Source: JAVBWI01 sp036677445 (GTDB lineage: Bacteria; Bacillota; Clostridia; Christensenellales; CAG-138). Taken from it: a stretch of 64,000 nt of DNA. The stretch is taken from the NCBI GenBank assembly GCA_036677445.1, contig JAVBWI010000001.1:1-64000 (forward strand), given 5' to 3'. This document shows positions 1 to 8,510 of the stretch, piece after piece; within the stretch, counting starts at the first letter, position 1, and each line of letters opens with the position of its first letter. The notes beneath the pieces are model-generated. The model ran no database searches. It saw only the letters and a list, made by a program, of their open reading frames with translations, and was not told the origin of the DNA. The position numbers were made by a program, and so were the translations under genes.

Positions 1-166
1 TGGTGTCGGAAATCACGACCTCCACAGGCTTGCCGTCGGGATATTTTACGTTCCCGGCGATGAGCGCCGCCGCCGCCTTTGCCATATTCATGGTTTGCGC
101 CTCCAGCCCTTCGCGAATGCCGTTGCGCCGCCCGTCGATCACCGGGCGGATACCGAGCTTAATCAT
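1..166 (-). CDS. fucI: L-fucose isomerase, N-terminal fragment (runs off the window)
   Basis: Only the first 55 codons are in the window. The product begins MIKLGIRPVIDGRRNGIREG and continues with QTMNMAKAAAALI, the hallmark N-terminus of L-fucose isomerase, which interconverts L-fucose and L-fuculose (and often D-arabinose and D-ribulose) in the cytoplasm. The start is the ATG at 164-166, with an AGGGGAAG ribosome binding site about 5 bases upstream. It follows the substrate-binding protein gene on the same strand after 229 bases that hold one stable hairpin, so it is probably the last visible gene of the ABC importer transcript. Together with the FucU-like gene at 11.2 kb it points to L-fucose or a related sugar as substrate. 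The rest of the enzyme, including the metal-binding residues, is outside the window. Confidence 0.88.
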   Translation of the reverse strand, partial: MIKLGIRPVIDGRRNGIREGLEAQTMNMAKAAAALIAGNVKYPDGKPVEVVISDT

Positions 167-339
167 ATTGCTTCTTCCCCTTTCTCAAGTGCATTTCTAT
201 ATGTTCTTCCGCTTATTGCAGAGATTTTTCGTTGATTTATAGCAGAGGTTTTTTACCGGTCTTAGCATGCCGCGGTATATGCGCGGCCCTTTTATCATCA
301 CCCACGGATAGAATAGCATAGCCGTGTCATTCTGGTAAG

Positions 340-366
340 ATGCCCCCCGCATTGCACGGGGGGCAT
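340..366 (-). terminator. Intercistronic hairpin between the binding-protein gene and fucI
   Basis: Perfect 10-bp stem (340-349 with 357-366, ATGCCCCCCG with its complement) and a 7-base loop, 30 bases after the stop of the binding-protein gene. There is no clear U-run on either side. It is more likely an mRNA 3' stabiliser or partial attenuator, as is usual after abundant binding-protein genes, than a full terminator. The remaining bases up to fucI show no operator like those at 4.38 and 5.83 kb. Confidence 0.55.
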
Positions 367-395
367 TGATTAAGCAATTGCTTCAGTCCAGGCAA

Positions 396-1544
396 TTAGT
401 CATAAAGCAGCGGAGCAATCTTCTCGCTGTCCATGTTGGCGGCAGTGTAGAACTGGCAGCCGGTATCGACGATTTCGTCAACAGCCTCTCCGTTGAGGGA
501 CTTAACAGCCAGCTCGACGGCCAGGTAACCGATCATGTAAGGATCCTGTGTGATGGAGCCATAGAACCAGCCGTTGCGGACGGCGTTCTTCTGGTTTGCG
601 CCTGCGTCAAAGCCGATGACGACGATATCCTTATACTTACCGTTGGTCTTGTCAAGATCCTGGCCGTCGGTCGTAGCGGCGAGGATACCCGCGACGGTCG
701 CTTCATTGGAGCAGAACACGGAGACGAGGCCCTTCTTGGCGAGCAGGCCCTGCGCGGTGGTCTGGCAGTCCGTGATGTTGGTGGAAGCGGGAACGAGTAT
801 GTTCAGCTCGACGACCACGTCGCCGGTAGCAGCCTTGGCATACTTGTCATGGCCGGTGATGGCAACGCCGCCGGGATGGACGGTTTCGCACAGCTCAAAC
901 ATCTTGTTGAGGAAGCCGACGGTACGGCCGACAACGGAAGCGGAGGTAGCATCCTGGCTCATGGCACCGATGATGATGGGCTTATCCGCGGAAGCGGCAT
1001 CGATCGCGGCCTTCACTTCGGGAACCTTGAACATTTCTTCGGCGGCAACGGCGCCGGCGGATTCGTTGTTGGTGGAAGCGGTGGAGATAATGGAGCCTTC
1101 GGGCGCATTGGGCACGCCGGAGTCAAAGCCGATAACGGGGATGCCCTTTGCCTTGGCGTCGTTCAATTGCGTGGTCACGGATTCGGTATCCAGCGCGGCC
1201 AGGCACAGCGCTGCCGGGTTCTTCGCGAGAACCGCATTGAGCTGGTCGATCTGCACGCTGATCTCGGATTCGGAAGCGGGGCCGTCGAAGGTGATGTCAA
1301 CGTTGTAATCCTTGGCGGCGGCTTCGGAGCCCATCAGAACGGTTTGCCAGAACTGATGCTGGAAGCCCTTGGAGATAATAGCGATATAGGGTTTAGCGGC
1401 AGGTTCGGCCGGGGCTTCAGCGGGAGCCGGGGCTTGGGTGGCGGCGGCAGGCGCTTCGGTCGCGGCAGGTGTGGCGGCCGGCGCACAGCCGAATACCGCA
1501 ACGGCCATCAACAGAGCCAACACGATTGCGATCATTTTCTTCAT
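396..1544 (-). CDS. Sugar ABC transporter substrate-binding lipoprotein (RbsB-like)
   Basis: A 382-residue extracytoplasmic sugar receptor that delivers substrate to the permease and ATPase encoded just upstream. It starts MKKMIAIVLALLMAVAVFGC, a lipoprotein signal with cleavage before the cysteine, then an Ala/Pro/Glu-rich linker (about residues 23-48), then a type I periplasmic-binding fold of the Peripla_BP_4 kind (YIAIISKGFQHQFWQTVLMG, later VIGFDAGANQ and GSITQDPYMIG). The frame stays open 20 codons further upstream, but the ATG at 1542-1544 is preferred because ACAGGAGGAAAG precedes it at ideal distance and the signal peptide begins there. The ligand cannot be read from sequence. Neighbouring fucI, fucU and polyol-type enzymes suggest a deoxyhexose, pentose or polyol. 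Confidence 0.9.
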   Translation of the reverse strand: MKKMIAIVLALLMAVAVFGCAPAATPAATEAPAAATQAPAPAEAPAEPAAKPYIAIISKGFQHQFWQTVLMGSEAAAKDYNVDITFDGPASESEISVQIDQLNAVLAKNPAALCLAALDTESVTTQLNDAKAKGIPVIGFDSGVPNAPEGSIISTASTNNESAGAVAAEEMFKVPEVKAAIDAASADKPIIIGAMSQDATSASVVGRTVGFLNKMFELCETVHPGGVAITGHDKYAKAATGDVVVELNILVPASTNITDCQTTAQGLLAKKGLVSVFCSNEATVAGILAATTDGQDLDKTNGKYKDIVVIGFDAGANQKNAVRNGWFYGSITQDPYMIGYLAVELAVKSLNGEAVDEIVDTGCQFYTAANMDSEKIAPLLYD

Positions 1545-1614
1545 GATACTTTCCTCCTGTTTATGGTAGTATTCTCCGGCGCTTGGGCCGGAAACTGAAA
1601 TCATAGTAAACTGG

Positions 1615-2601
1615 TCAGCCGACCTTTACCTTGTTGGCGGAGGCCAGTCGGTAATTATCCAGAAGCACCGCACCCACCACGACGAGACCGGTGAAGAATG
1701 TCTGCCAGTGGCCCTGCAGGCCCATGGACATCAACCCCTGCTTGAGCACGCTCATGACAAATACGCCGATGATGGTGCCCGAAAGGCTGCCCACGCCGCC
1801 CGACATGGAGGTGCCGCCGATGACGACGCCCGCGATGGCGAGAAGCTCAAGCCCGTTGCCAGTGCTTGGGATAATGGTGGTGTAGGCCGCCGCGTAGAAT
1901 ATGCCGGCCAGGCCCGAAAAGAAGCCGCACAGCGTATAGATGCCGGCAAGCCAGCGCTGGGTTTTTATTCCGGAAAGGCGCACCGCCTCGCGGTTGGAAC
2001 CGATAGCGAAGGTATAGCGGCCAAAGCGCGTTTTGTTGAGCAGGAAGAACGCGACGATGAACGCGGCCGCCAGCCACACCGCGCCGATGGGGAAGCCTGT
2101 GGTGGTTTTGTAAAATATATTCTTGAACCAGCCGTCCGGGGTGCCCACGGTAGGATAACGCATTGTCATGACCTTGGTGACGATGGCGCCAAAGCCCATA
2201 CCCATCATCTGCGTGCCCAGCGTCGCGATGAAGGGCGGCAGCTTGAGATAGGCGACCATAATGCCGTTCAAAAGGCCTATGATGGTGGCCACAAAAACCG
2301 CAAGTATGAGCGATGCTATGATCGGCCAACCCCACATGTTGTAGGCCGCGCCGCCAAGGAGAGCGCCGCACATCATGGTGGTGCCCAGCGACAGATCGAT
2401 ACCGCCGGTGATGATAACAAACGTAACGCCGATGGCCATGAAGCCGATGTAATAGGAGGCGTCCAGTATGTTGATCAAATAATCCACGGAGAAAAAGTTT
2501 GTTCCCACCAGCGAAAAGAAAATGTACAGCAATATGAGCACACTGGGGGCCAACAGCTTTTGCAATCCGATGGACTGCCTGCTTTTCTTAATGTTTTCCA
2601 T
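1615..2601 (-). CDS. Sugar ABC transporter permease (RbsC-like)
   Basis: A 328-residue inner-membrane permease of the ribose/xylose BPD_transp_2 type. It shows many hydrophobic segments and the family signatures VTFVIITGGIDLSLGTTMM (about residue 60) and AIAGVVIGGTSMSGGVGSLSG (about residue 255), the latter being the loop that contacts the ATPase. ATG at 2599-2601 is chosen over the GTG two codons upstream because GAGG lies 7 bases before it. It lies 9 bases downstream of the ATPase gene and 70 bases upstream of the binding-protein gene, so the three form one transcript in the order ATPase, permease, receptor. Confidence 0.92.
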   Translation of the reverse strand: MENIKKSRQSIGLQKLLAPSVLILLYIFFSLVGTNFFSVDYLINILDASYYIGFMAIGVTFVIITGGIDLSLGTTMMCGALLGGAAYNMWGWPIIASLILAVFVATIIGLLNGIMVAYLKLPPFIATLGTQMMGMGFGAIVTKVMTMRYPTVGTPDGWFKNIFYKTTTGFPIGAVWLAAAFIVAFFLLNKTRFGRYTFAIGSNREAVRLSGIKTQRWLAGIYTLCGFFSGLAGIFYAAAYTTIIPSTGNGLELLAIAGVVIGGTSMSGGVGSLSGTIIGVFVMSVLKQGLMSMGLQGHWQTFFTGLVVVGAVLLDNYRLASANKVKVG

Positions 2602-2610
2602 AATCACACC

Positions 2611-4101
2611 TCAATTGTTTGAAGTCGCATAGGACATGATGCGTTCCTGTGAAGCTTCGCCTATATCCAGCTGACCGGTAACCCTGCCTTCGTTCATAAC
2701 GACGATACGGTCGCTCATACGCAGAAGTTCCGGCATTTCGGATGAAATCATGATAATGGATTTCTGTTCTTCCGCAAGCTTTCGCATCAGCTTGTAAATC
2801 TCGCTCTTGGCGCCCACGTCGATGCCGCGGGTGGGTTCGTCGAATATCAATATGTCACAGTTGCGGATCAGCCATTTTGCCACCACGATCTTCTGCTGGT
2901 TGCCGCCCGAAAGATTTTTGACCAGTTGGGAAGAGCCCGGCGTTTTGATATCGATCTTACGAATGTACTCCTTCGCAACCTCTTCGATGCGTTTGTCGTC
3001 CGTGAACGGGCCTTTGGTGTATTCCTCCAGATTGGCCATGACGCAGTTGTCACGTACCGAAAGGCCGACCGCTATCCCGAACGCCTTACGGTCTTCGGAC
3101 AAATAGCCGATGCCTAAGCGCACCGCGTCGCTAGGCGACTTGATGACGACCTGCTTGCCGTTTAAATAAATCTCGCCGGAAATGAGCGGATCCGCACCAA
3201 ACAGCGCGCGCACGGTCTCCGTCCTGCCCGCGCCCATCAGCCCGGCAAAGCCGAGTATTTCGCCGCGGCGCAGCGTGAACGAGACGTTTTTGACGTTCCT
3301 TGCAACGAGGTTTCTCGCCTCGAGCACGACGGGAGCGTCTTCCGGCACATCGCTTCTGGTCTTTGGTTCTTCGTAAATGGTGCGGCCCACCATCATGCCG
3401 ATGATCTCATCCTTGGTAACGCTGTCGGTATCCACGGTACCCACATACTGGCCGTCGCGCATGACGGTGATACGGTCGGAAATCTGGGGCAGCTCATCCA
3501 GCCTGTGGGAAATGTAAATGATGCCATGTCCCTTGGCCTTGAGCGCGCGGATGAATTTGAACAGCTCCTGAATCTCGTTTTCGGTAAGGGCCGCGGTAGG
3601 CTCATCCATCACCAGCAGCTCGCTGTCGTAGGAGAGCGCCTTGGCGATCTCCACCATCTGCTGTTTGGCCACTGTCAGCGTATTGATGACGTCTGTAGGC
3701 GATATATCGATATGCAGTGATTCGAGCAGCTTCCGCGCATCCACGTTGGCCTTCTTTTTATCCAGAAACAGGCCCTTCTTGGGCTCCTTGCCAATGAAGA
3801 TGTTTTCCGCCACCGTCAGGTGCGGCATGAGATTGAGCTCTTGATGGATGATGCCGATACCCAGCGCCTGCGCCTGCTCCGGCAGATTGATATCGATTTC
3901 CTTGCCATGGTAGCGCACAGTACCCCCGTCTTTTTTATAGATACCGGTCAGCACCTTCATCAGGGTGGATTTCCCCGCGCCGTTTTCGCCGATGAGCGCA
4001 TGCACTTCCCCCGTCTTTACAGTAAGGGACGCGTTATCCAAAGCATGAACGCCGGGAAAGTATTTTTGGATATTTTCCATCTGCAACAATACATCAGCCA
4101 C
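2611..4101 (-). CDS. Sugar ABC transporter ATP-binding protein, two-domain (RbsA/MglA-like)
   Basis: A 496-residue cytoplasmic ATPase with two nucleotide-binding halves, the normal size for this subfamily. The first half has Walker A GENGAGKST (about residues 37-45), signature LTVAKQQM and Walker B ELLVMDEPTAAL. The second half has a degenerate Walker A (GLMGAGRTE), signature LSGGNQQK and Walker B ILIFDEPTRGID. Degeneration of the second site is normal for carbohydrate-uptake CUT2 ATPases. GTG start at 4099-4101, with AAGGGGGTG just upstream. It is first in the importer operon, about 290 bases downstream of a strong promoter carrying a regulator operator. Confidence 0.93.
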   Translation of the reverse strand: MADVLLQMENIQKYFPGVHALDNASLTVKTGEVHALIGENGAGKSTLMKVLTGIYKKDGGTVRYHGKEIDINLPEQAQALGIGIIHQELNLMPHLTVAENIFIGKEPKKGLFLDKKKANVDARKLLESLHIDISPTDVINTLTVAKQQMVEIAKALSYDSELLVMDEPTAALTENEIQELFKFIRALKAKGHGIIYISHRLDELPQISDRITVMRDGQYVGTVDTDSVTKDEIIGMMVGRTIYEEPKTRSDVPEDAPVVLEARNLVARNVKNVSFTLRRGEILGFAGLMGAGRTETVRALFGADPLISGEIYLNGKQVVIKSPSDAVRLGIGYLSEDRKAFGIAVGLSVRDNCVMANLEEYTKGPFTDDKRIEEVAKEYIRKIDIKTPGSSQLVKNLSGGNQQKIVVAKWLIRNCDILIFDEPTRGIDVGAKSEIYKLMRKLAEEQKSIIMISSEMPELLRMSDRIVVMNEGRVTGQLDIGEASQERIMSYATSNN

Positions 4102-4376
4102 AGTATCACCCCCTTTGTGATTCTTTACAATGCAACAATGATTTGATGGAACCGCCCTGTCTCCCGATTGAAGGCGGCTTTACTCCCGTCCTTGCGGCGG
4201 GCGTTGTAAACCTGTTCGTGTAAAAATATGAGAATGCGATAATTTCCTTTCGGGCATATGACAGCCGCTTTGCATAACCGACGCTGTGAGGCGTGTTTGC
4301 TTTGCGCAAACCTATTGAATTTCCTATGCCACTCGAATATGTCATGCGGGTATATATCTGCTAGAAATACCCACAA

Positions 4377-4423
4377 CGTAACGTTTCGCTTGGATTATAG
4401 CACGCAAATATCCGCTGTGTCAA
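4377..4423 (-). promoter_or_regulatory. Importer promoter with overlapping LacI-type operator
   Basis: Reading the minus strand: -35 TTGACA (4418-4423), 18-base spacer, -10 TATAAT (4394-4399), both perfect consensus. Five bases downstream of the -10 box is CGAAACGTTACG (4377-4388), one base different from the perfect 12-bp palindrome at 5826-5837. An operator over the transcription start is the standard geometry for repression. A CcpA-type cre is a possible alternative reading, because its core is also an A/T-flanked CG palindrome. The rest of the 583-base gap (4102-4684) holds the untranslated leader of the importer and the regulator promoter. I see no gene there. Confidence 0.82.
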
Positions 4424-4602
4424 TACATAAATCCAATATCCGGATACGCCTCCATCAAAAACGCGCCGAAGCGGCTTCTGTTTCGCGTATGCAAAAAAAT
4501 CCTCTAAATATCGGCGTTTTTCGCGTAAGATTGCTTTAACCGCGGCTGTTTTCCCGCCTTCTTTACGCAATGTGGCTCCTGCAATTTCGCATTTGCCTTT
4601 AC

Positions 4603-4631
4603 TTGACAGGGTAAAAGAGGCGTATTACAAT
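4603..4631 (+). promoter_or_regulatory. Promoter of the LacI-type regulator gene
   Basis: TTGACA (4603-4608), 17-base spacer, TACAAT (4626-4631): a near-perfect sigma-A promoter about 54 bases before the regulator start codon. It carries no copy of the 12-bp operator, so the regulator is probably not autoregulated through that site. Confidence 0.8.
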
Positions 4632-4684
4632 GGATGAAAGGTTTCGCGCAATTCCTGATTGTACATGTAACAGGGAGGTTTTCA

Positions 4685-5692
4685 GTGTCGACCATCAAAG
4701 ATGTTGCCAAATATACGGGGCTGTCCATATCCACCATATCCAAGTATATCAACGGCGGAAACGTGCTGGAGGAAAACAAGGCCCTGATCGACAACGCCAT
4801 ACTGACACTGGATTTCAAGGTCAACCAAGCGGCGCGCAGCCTCAAGACCAGCAAAACCATGACTGTCGGCGCGCTGTTGCCTACCCTTTCGGTATCCTTT
4901 TTTTCCTGCATACTCTCCACCGTCGAAGAATATCTGCAGCGCGAAGGGTATTCCATGATCGTTTGCAGTTATAACAACGACGCGGAGCTGGAAATGAGCA
5001 AGCTCAAGTTCCTTGTTGAAAAGCAGGTGGACGGCATCATACTCGTGCCCGAGCGGCTGGATGCGGCGGCGGTCAACGCCATCAGCGAAATCCGCGAGCG
5101 CAAGACTCCGCTGGTGCTGATGGACAGAAGCATACTGGGGCTGGAATACGACCGCGTGCTGGTGGACAATTCCGGCATCTCCTATGCCGCGGTGGAGTAT
5201 TTTATAGTGAACGGCCACCGGCGCATCGGCCTGATGATGGGCCCGCAGGATATTTCCACCGCTTATGAGCGCATGCTTGGCTACCAGCGGGTGCTTGCGG
5301 ATTATTCCATACCGCTGGACTATTCGCTTATGCAGTTGGGCGATTACAGCTTTGAATCCGGCTACCGCATGTTCTGTGACCTGATGGATATGCAGGTGCC
5401 GCCCACAGCCATATTCGCCACCAACTGCGATATGACGCTGGGCGCGATTACGGCGGCCTATGAACGCAAGCTGAAGATCCCGCGGGATGTTTCCTTTATC
5501 GGTTACGACGAGATACAGCTTACCCGCGTCATTAATCCGCCCATCACCATCGTTGTGCAGCCCATGGATCTGATCGCCAAGAATACCGCGTCCATACTGC
5601 TGCAGCGCATGCGTGAGGATTATACGTCCTTCCCCACGGTTACGCGCCTCAAGGGCGATCTTCTGCTTTACGAATCCGTCGCTGCGATCTGA
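4685..5692 (+). CDS. LacI-family transcriptional regulator
   Basis: A 335-residue repressor with the LacI/GalR layout: N-terminal helix-turn-helix (MSTIKDVAKYTGLSISTISK, about residues 1-20) and hinge, then a periplasmic-binding-like effector domain (MTVGALLPTLSVSFFSCIL, about residue 58 on; DRVLVDNSGISYAAVEY; DVSFIGYDEIQLTRVINPPI near the C-terminus). The GTG at 4685 is chosen because GGGAGG lies just upstream and the protein then begins with the family-typical helix. An in-frame ATG at 4634 would add 17 unrelated residues. It stands between the divergent importer and catabolic operons, both carrying CGAAACGTTTCG-type operators, so it very probably represses both until its sugar effector is present. 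Confidence 0.93.
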   Translation: MSTIKDVAKYTGLSISTISKYINGGNVLEENKALIDNAILTLDFKVNQAARSLKTSKTMTVGALLPTLSVSFFSCILSTVEEYLQREGYSMIVCSYNNDAELEMSKLKFLVEKQVDGIILVPERLDAAAVNAISEIRERKTPLVLMDRSILGLEYDRVLVDNSGISYAAVEYFIVNGHRRIGLMMGPQDISTAYERMLGYQRVLADYSIPLDYSLMQLGDYSFESGYRMFCDLMDMQVPPTAIFATNCDMTLGAITAAYERKLKIPRDVSFIGYDEIQLTRVINPPITIVVQPMDLIAKNTASILLQRMREDYTSFPTVTRLKGDLLLYESVAAI

Positions 5693-5825
5693 TTTCATCT
5701 TTCCGCAGGCTTTTGCCGTAGCTTAAAAATTCCGGCCGCAGCCGGATGGATTGCGGCCGCCATCCGTGTAACGGCATCCGCACCCCCTCCGCAGCAAAAA
5801 AAGGGGAGGGTTTGTACGCTCAAAA

Positions 5826-5837
5826 CGAAACGTTTCG
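5826..5837. promoter_or_regulatory. Operator palindrome in front of the catabolic operon
   Basis: A perfect 12-bp palindrome CGAAACGTTTCG, 58 bases before the kinase start and 11/12 identical to the one in the importer promoter. LacI-family operators have exactly this form, with a central CG flanked by symmetric half sites. TTGTAC at 5812 and TAGTAT at 5841 flank it but are 23 bases apart, too far for a good promoter, so I do not assign the promoter elements. Two hairpin-forming stretches (around 5732-5775) precede it and may end the regulator transcript. Confidence 0.72.
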
Positions 5838-5895
5838 CTCTAGTATGCCGCGATATCCGTATATGCATATGAATATTTCCTCCGGGGAGGTCGCA

Positions 5896-7425
5896 ATGAA
5901 AGTCTGTTTTCTTGGAATTGATATCGGCACATCCGCCTGCAAGCTGGCCGTATTCGGCGCAGACGGAACGTTATACGAGCATGTTGTGGAAAACTACCCC
6001 ATCCACCACCCCCATCCCGGCTATGTGGAGCAGGACCCTGCGGATTGGTGGCAAAGCGTTTGTCTGGGGCTAAAGGCGCTGTGGGAACAGGGCGCCGACC
6101 CCGCCTCCATCGCCGCGGTGGGCATAGACGGGCAGGGCTGGTCGGCTATCCCGCTCGACCGTGACGGCAATGTGCTCGCGCGCACGCCCATTTGGATGGA
6201 TACTCGCGCCGAACGCGTCTGCCGGGAATGGGAGGCGCGCATCGGCGCAGAGCGGCTGTTTGCCGTATCCGGCAACCCGTTTTCACCGGGCTACACGCTG
6301 CCTAAGGTGCTTTTCTGGAAAGAACATATCCCCGCGCTGTTTACGCGCATACGGCACATACTCCAAAGCAACAGCTATATCGCTTACCGCCTGACCGGCG
6401 CAATTTCGCAGGATCTTTCCATGTGCTACGGCTGGCAGAACTTCAATATACGCACGCTTCGCTACGACGACGCGCTCACCGCCGAATTGGGCATCCCCAA
6501 ACATTTGCTCATCGACCCCGTCGCCTGCGATACGGTCGTCGGGCGGGTACACTGGCAGGCCGCACGGGATTGCGGCCTGCTCGAAGGCACGCCCGTCGTG
6601 GCGGGCGGCCTGGACGCCGCGTGCGGTACGCTGGGCGCGGGCGTGGTATCTCCGGGCCAGACGCAGGAGCAGGGCGGCCAGGCCGGCGGCATGAGCATCT
6701 GCACGGAACGCCCCGTGGCGCACCCAAAGTTAATACTGGGCACGCATGTGGTGCCCGGTTTATGGCTGCTGCAGGGCGGCACGGTGGGCGGCGGCGCGAG
6801 CCTCAAGTGGTTCGCAAAAGAACTGGGCGCGGCCAAACCGGCAGAACCCGCGCTTGCACGTACCGGCAAGGATATATTCGAGCTGTTGAGCGCCGAGGCG
6901 GAGACTTCGCCCCCGGGCGCAAACGGGCTTCTGTATCTCCCCTATATGAGCGGGGAGCGCTCTCCGCTTTGGGACACGAAGGCGCAAGGAGTATACTTCG
7001 GGCTGGGTTTTGACAAAACGCACGCGGATCTTGTACGCGCAACAATGGAAGGCGTCGCCTTCGCGTTGCGGCACAACCTGGAAACCGCGGCGCAGGCGGG
7101 GGCAACGGTCAAGGAACTGCGCGGCATGGGCGGCAGCGCCAACAGCCGGATATGGACGCAGATCAAGGCGGACGTCACGGGCATCCCCATGGTCATTCCC
7201 GCGTCGGATACCGCGACGACCTGCGGCGCGGCAATGCTGGCCATGGTGGGCGTGGGGCAGTATCGCGATTACCGTGAGGCAACGGACGCCATCGTGAAGG
7301 TGCAGCGCGTGCAGTACCCCGACGCAGGCAATACGGCGCAATACCGCCGCTATTTTGATTTGTATCAATCGCTGTACGCATGCAGCAAAGACTGCATGGC
7401 GCGGCTTTACGATTTGAAGGCTTAA
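5896..7425 (+). CDS. FGGY-family carbohydrate kinase (xylulokinase-like)
   Basis: A 509-residue cytoplasmic sugar kinase of the FGGY family, which phosphorylates ketoses or polyols with ATP. Features: phosphate-binding loop GIDIGTSACKLAVF near the N-terminus, EQDPADWWQSV (about residue 46), GIDGQGWSA, catalytic-domain GGLDAACGTLGAG, YMSGERSPLWD and the adenosine-loop GMGGSANSRIW. DPADWW and SGERSP are closer to xylulokinase than to L-fuculokinase, so the substrate stays open. The frame is open from 5746, but ATG 5896 has GGGGAGG 6 bases upstream and starts the family core. First gene of a five- or six-gene catabolic run, 25 bases ahead of the dehydrogenase. Confidence 0.88.
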   Translation: MKVCFLGIDIGTSACKLAVFGADGTLYEHVVENYPIHHPHPGYVEQDPADWWQSVCLGLKALWEQGADPASIAAVGIDGQGWSAIPLDRDGNVLARTPIWMDTRAERVCREWEARIGAERLFAVSGNPFSPGYTLPKVLFWKEHIPALFTRIRHILQSNSYIAYRLTGAISQDLSMCYGWQNFNIRTLRYDDALTAELGIPKHLLIDPVACDTVVGRVHWQAARDCGLLEGTPVVAGGLDAACGTLGAGVVSPGQTQEQGGQAGGMSICTERPVAHPKLILGTHVVPGLWLLQGGTVGGGASLKWFAKELGAAKPAEPALARTGKDIFELLSAEAETSPPGANGLLYLPYMSGERSPLWDTKAQGVYFGLGFDKTHADLVRATMEGVAFALRHNLETAAQAGATVKELRGMGGSANSRIWTQIKADVTGIPMVIPASDTATTCGAAMLAMVGVGQYRDYREATDAIVKVQRVQYPDAGNTAQYRRYFDLYQSLYACSKDCMARLYDLKA

Positions 7426-7450
7426 AGGGCAAACGGAAAGGATAACGCAT

Positions 7451-8506
7451 ATGAAGGCCGGTGTATTGTTCGCAAAAGGCGATATTCGATATGTGGATTG
7501 GCAAGAGCCGGAAACCCTGCCCGGCACGGTGAAGGTGCGCGTGCATGCCTGCGGTATCTGCGGCAGCGACGTGCCCCGCGTGCTGGGGGAGGAGGCGCAC
7601 TTCTACCCCATTATTCTCGGGCACGAGTTTTCGGGTGAGATCACAGAAGTGGGCGAAGGCGTGACCGCCTGCGCCGTGGGCGAGCGCGTGGCGGGCGTGC
7701 CGCTCATTCCCTGCATGCGCTGCGACGACTGCCAGCAGGGACAATATGCGCAGTGCAAGCACTACGGCTTTATCGGCTCGCGCCAGCCCGGCGCGTTTGC
7801 GGACTACGTGGTCATCCCCGCCGCGAATGCGGTGAAGCTGCCCGCGGGCGCCTCCTATGAGATGGGCGCGCTGCTCGAGCCCGCTTCCGTGGCGCTGCAC
7901 GGGCTGCTGCGCGCGGAATACCGCGGCGGCGCGGACACGGCGATATTGGGCACCGGCAACATCGGCATACTCGCCATGCAGTGGGCGCGCATATTCGGCG
8001 CGCGGCGTATCGCGGTGTTCGACATCATACCCGAACGGCTGCAGCTCGCCAAGGAATTGGGCGCGGACGCGGTGTTCAACCCGCTGGACGCGGACTGCCT
8101 GCAGCAGGCGGCGGAATATACCGGCGGCCGGGGCTTCCCTTATGTGTTTGAAACGGCGGGCCAGCCCGCCACCATACAGCTGGGCTTTGAGCTGACAGGA
8201 AACCATGGCGCGCACACCTGCATCGGCACGCCGCACAAGGATTTTGCCTTCACCTGGAAGCAATGGGAACTGATGAACCGCAAGGAATTCCGTCTGACCG
8301 GCACCTGGATGAGCTACAGCGCGCCCTTTCCCGGGCAGGAATGGTCGCTGTGCGCGCACTGCTTTGGCAACGGTTCCCTGCGGCTGCACGAAAGCATGAT
8401 CTACAAAACCATGCCGCTTGCCGAAATTGCGGAGGCATTTGAACTGTTCAAGACGCCGGGGCTAGTCACGGGCAAAGTGCTGCTGACCGGCGGCGAAAAG
8501 AGGTAA
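7451..8506 (+). CDS. Zinc-dependent sugar-alcohol dehydrogenase (GatD-like)
   Basis: A 351-residue medium-chain dehydrogenase that oxidises a secondary alcohol of a polyol or polyol phosphate with NAD(P). Zinc ligands: CGICGSDVPR (catalytic Cys), GHEFSGEI (catalytic His) and a structural-zinc cysteine cluster CMRCDDCQQGQYAQC. Nucleotide fold: AILGTGNIGILAMQWA (about residue 165). The strings CGSDVPR, HFYPIILGHEFSG and TWMSYSAPFPGQEW closely match galactitol-1-phosphate 5-dehydrogenase GatD. Since the importer here is ABC rather than PTS, the substrate is likelier an unphosphorylated polyol. GGAAAGGA lies upstream of ATG 7451. It ends 4 bases before the next gene. Confidence 0.87.
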   Translation: MKAGVLFAKGDIRYVDWQEPETLPGTVKVRVHACGICGSDVPRVLGEEAHFYPIILGHEFSGEITEVGEGVTACAVGERVAGVPLIPCMRCDDCQQGQYAQCKHYGFIGSRQPGAFADYVVIPAANAVKLPAGASYEMGALLEPASVALHGLLRAEYRGGADTAILGTGNIGILAMQWARIFGARRIAVFDIIPERLQLAKELGADAVFNPLDADCLQQAAEYTGGRGFPYVFETAGQPATIQLGFELTGNHGAHTCIGTPHKDFAFTWKQWELMNRKEFRLTGTWMSYSAPFPGQEWSLCAHCFGNGSLRLHESMIYKTMPLAEIAEAFELFKTPGLVTGKVLLTGGEKR

Positions 8507-8510
8507 CGCC

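Noticed and set aside
366..1598. A 410-codon open frame on the plus strand opposite the binding-protein gene.
   Set aside because: It is the complement of a clear receptor gene with signal peptide, ribosome binding site and family motifs; the plus-strand product is Gly-rich with no domain or start signal. High-GC DNA makes such shadow frames common.
4634..4684. An upstream ATG for the LacI-type regulator.
   Set aside because: It would add 17 residues unlike any LacI protein; GTG 4685 has GGGAGG at the right distance and the family-typical N-terminus.
5826..5837. CcpA cre site.
   Set aside because: Kept as an alternative, but the perfect CGAAACGTTTCG pair flanking a LacI-family gene fits that gene's own operator better.
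5746..5895. Fifty extra codons before the FGGY kinase.
   Set aside because: The segment contains the operator and promoter region, no ribosome binding site, and the conserved kinase fold begins at 5896.
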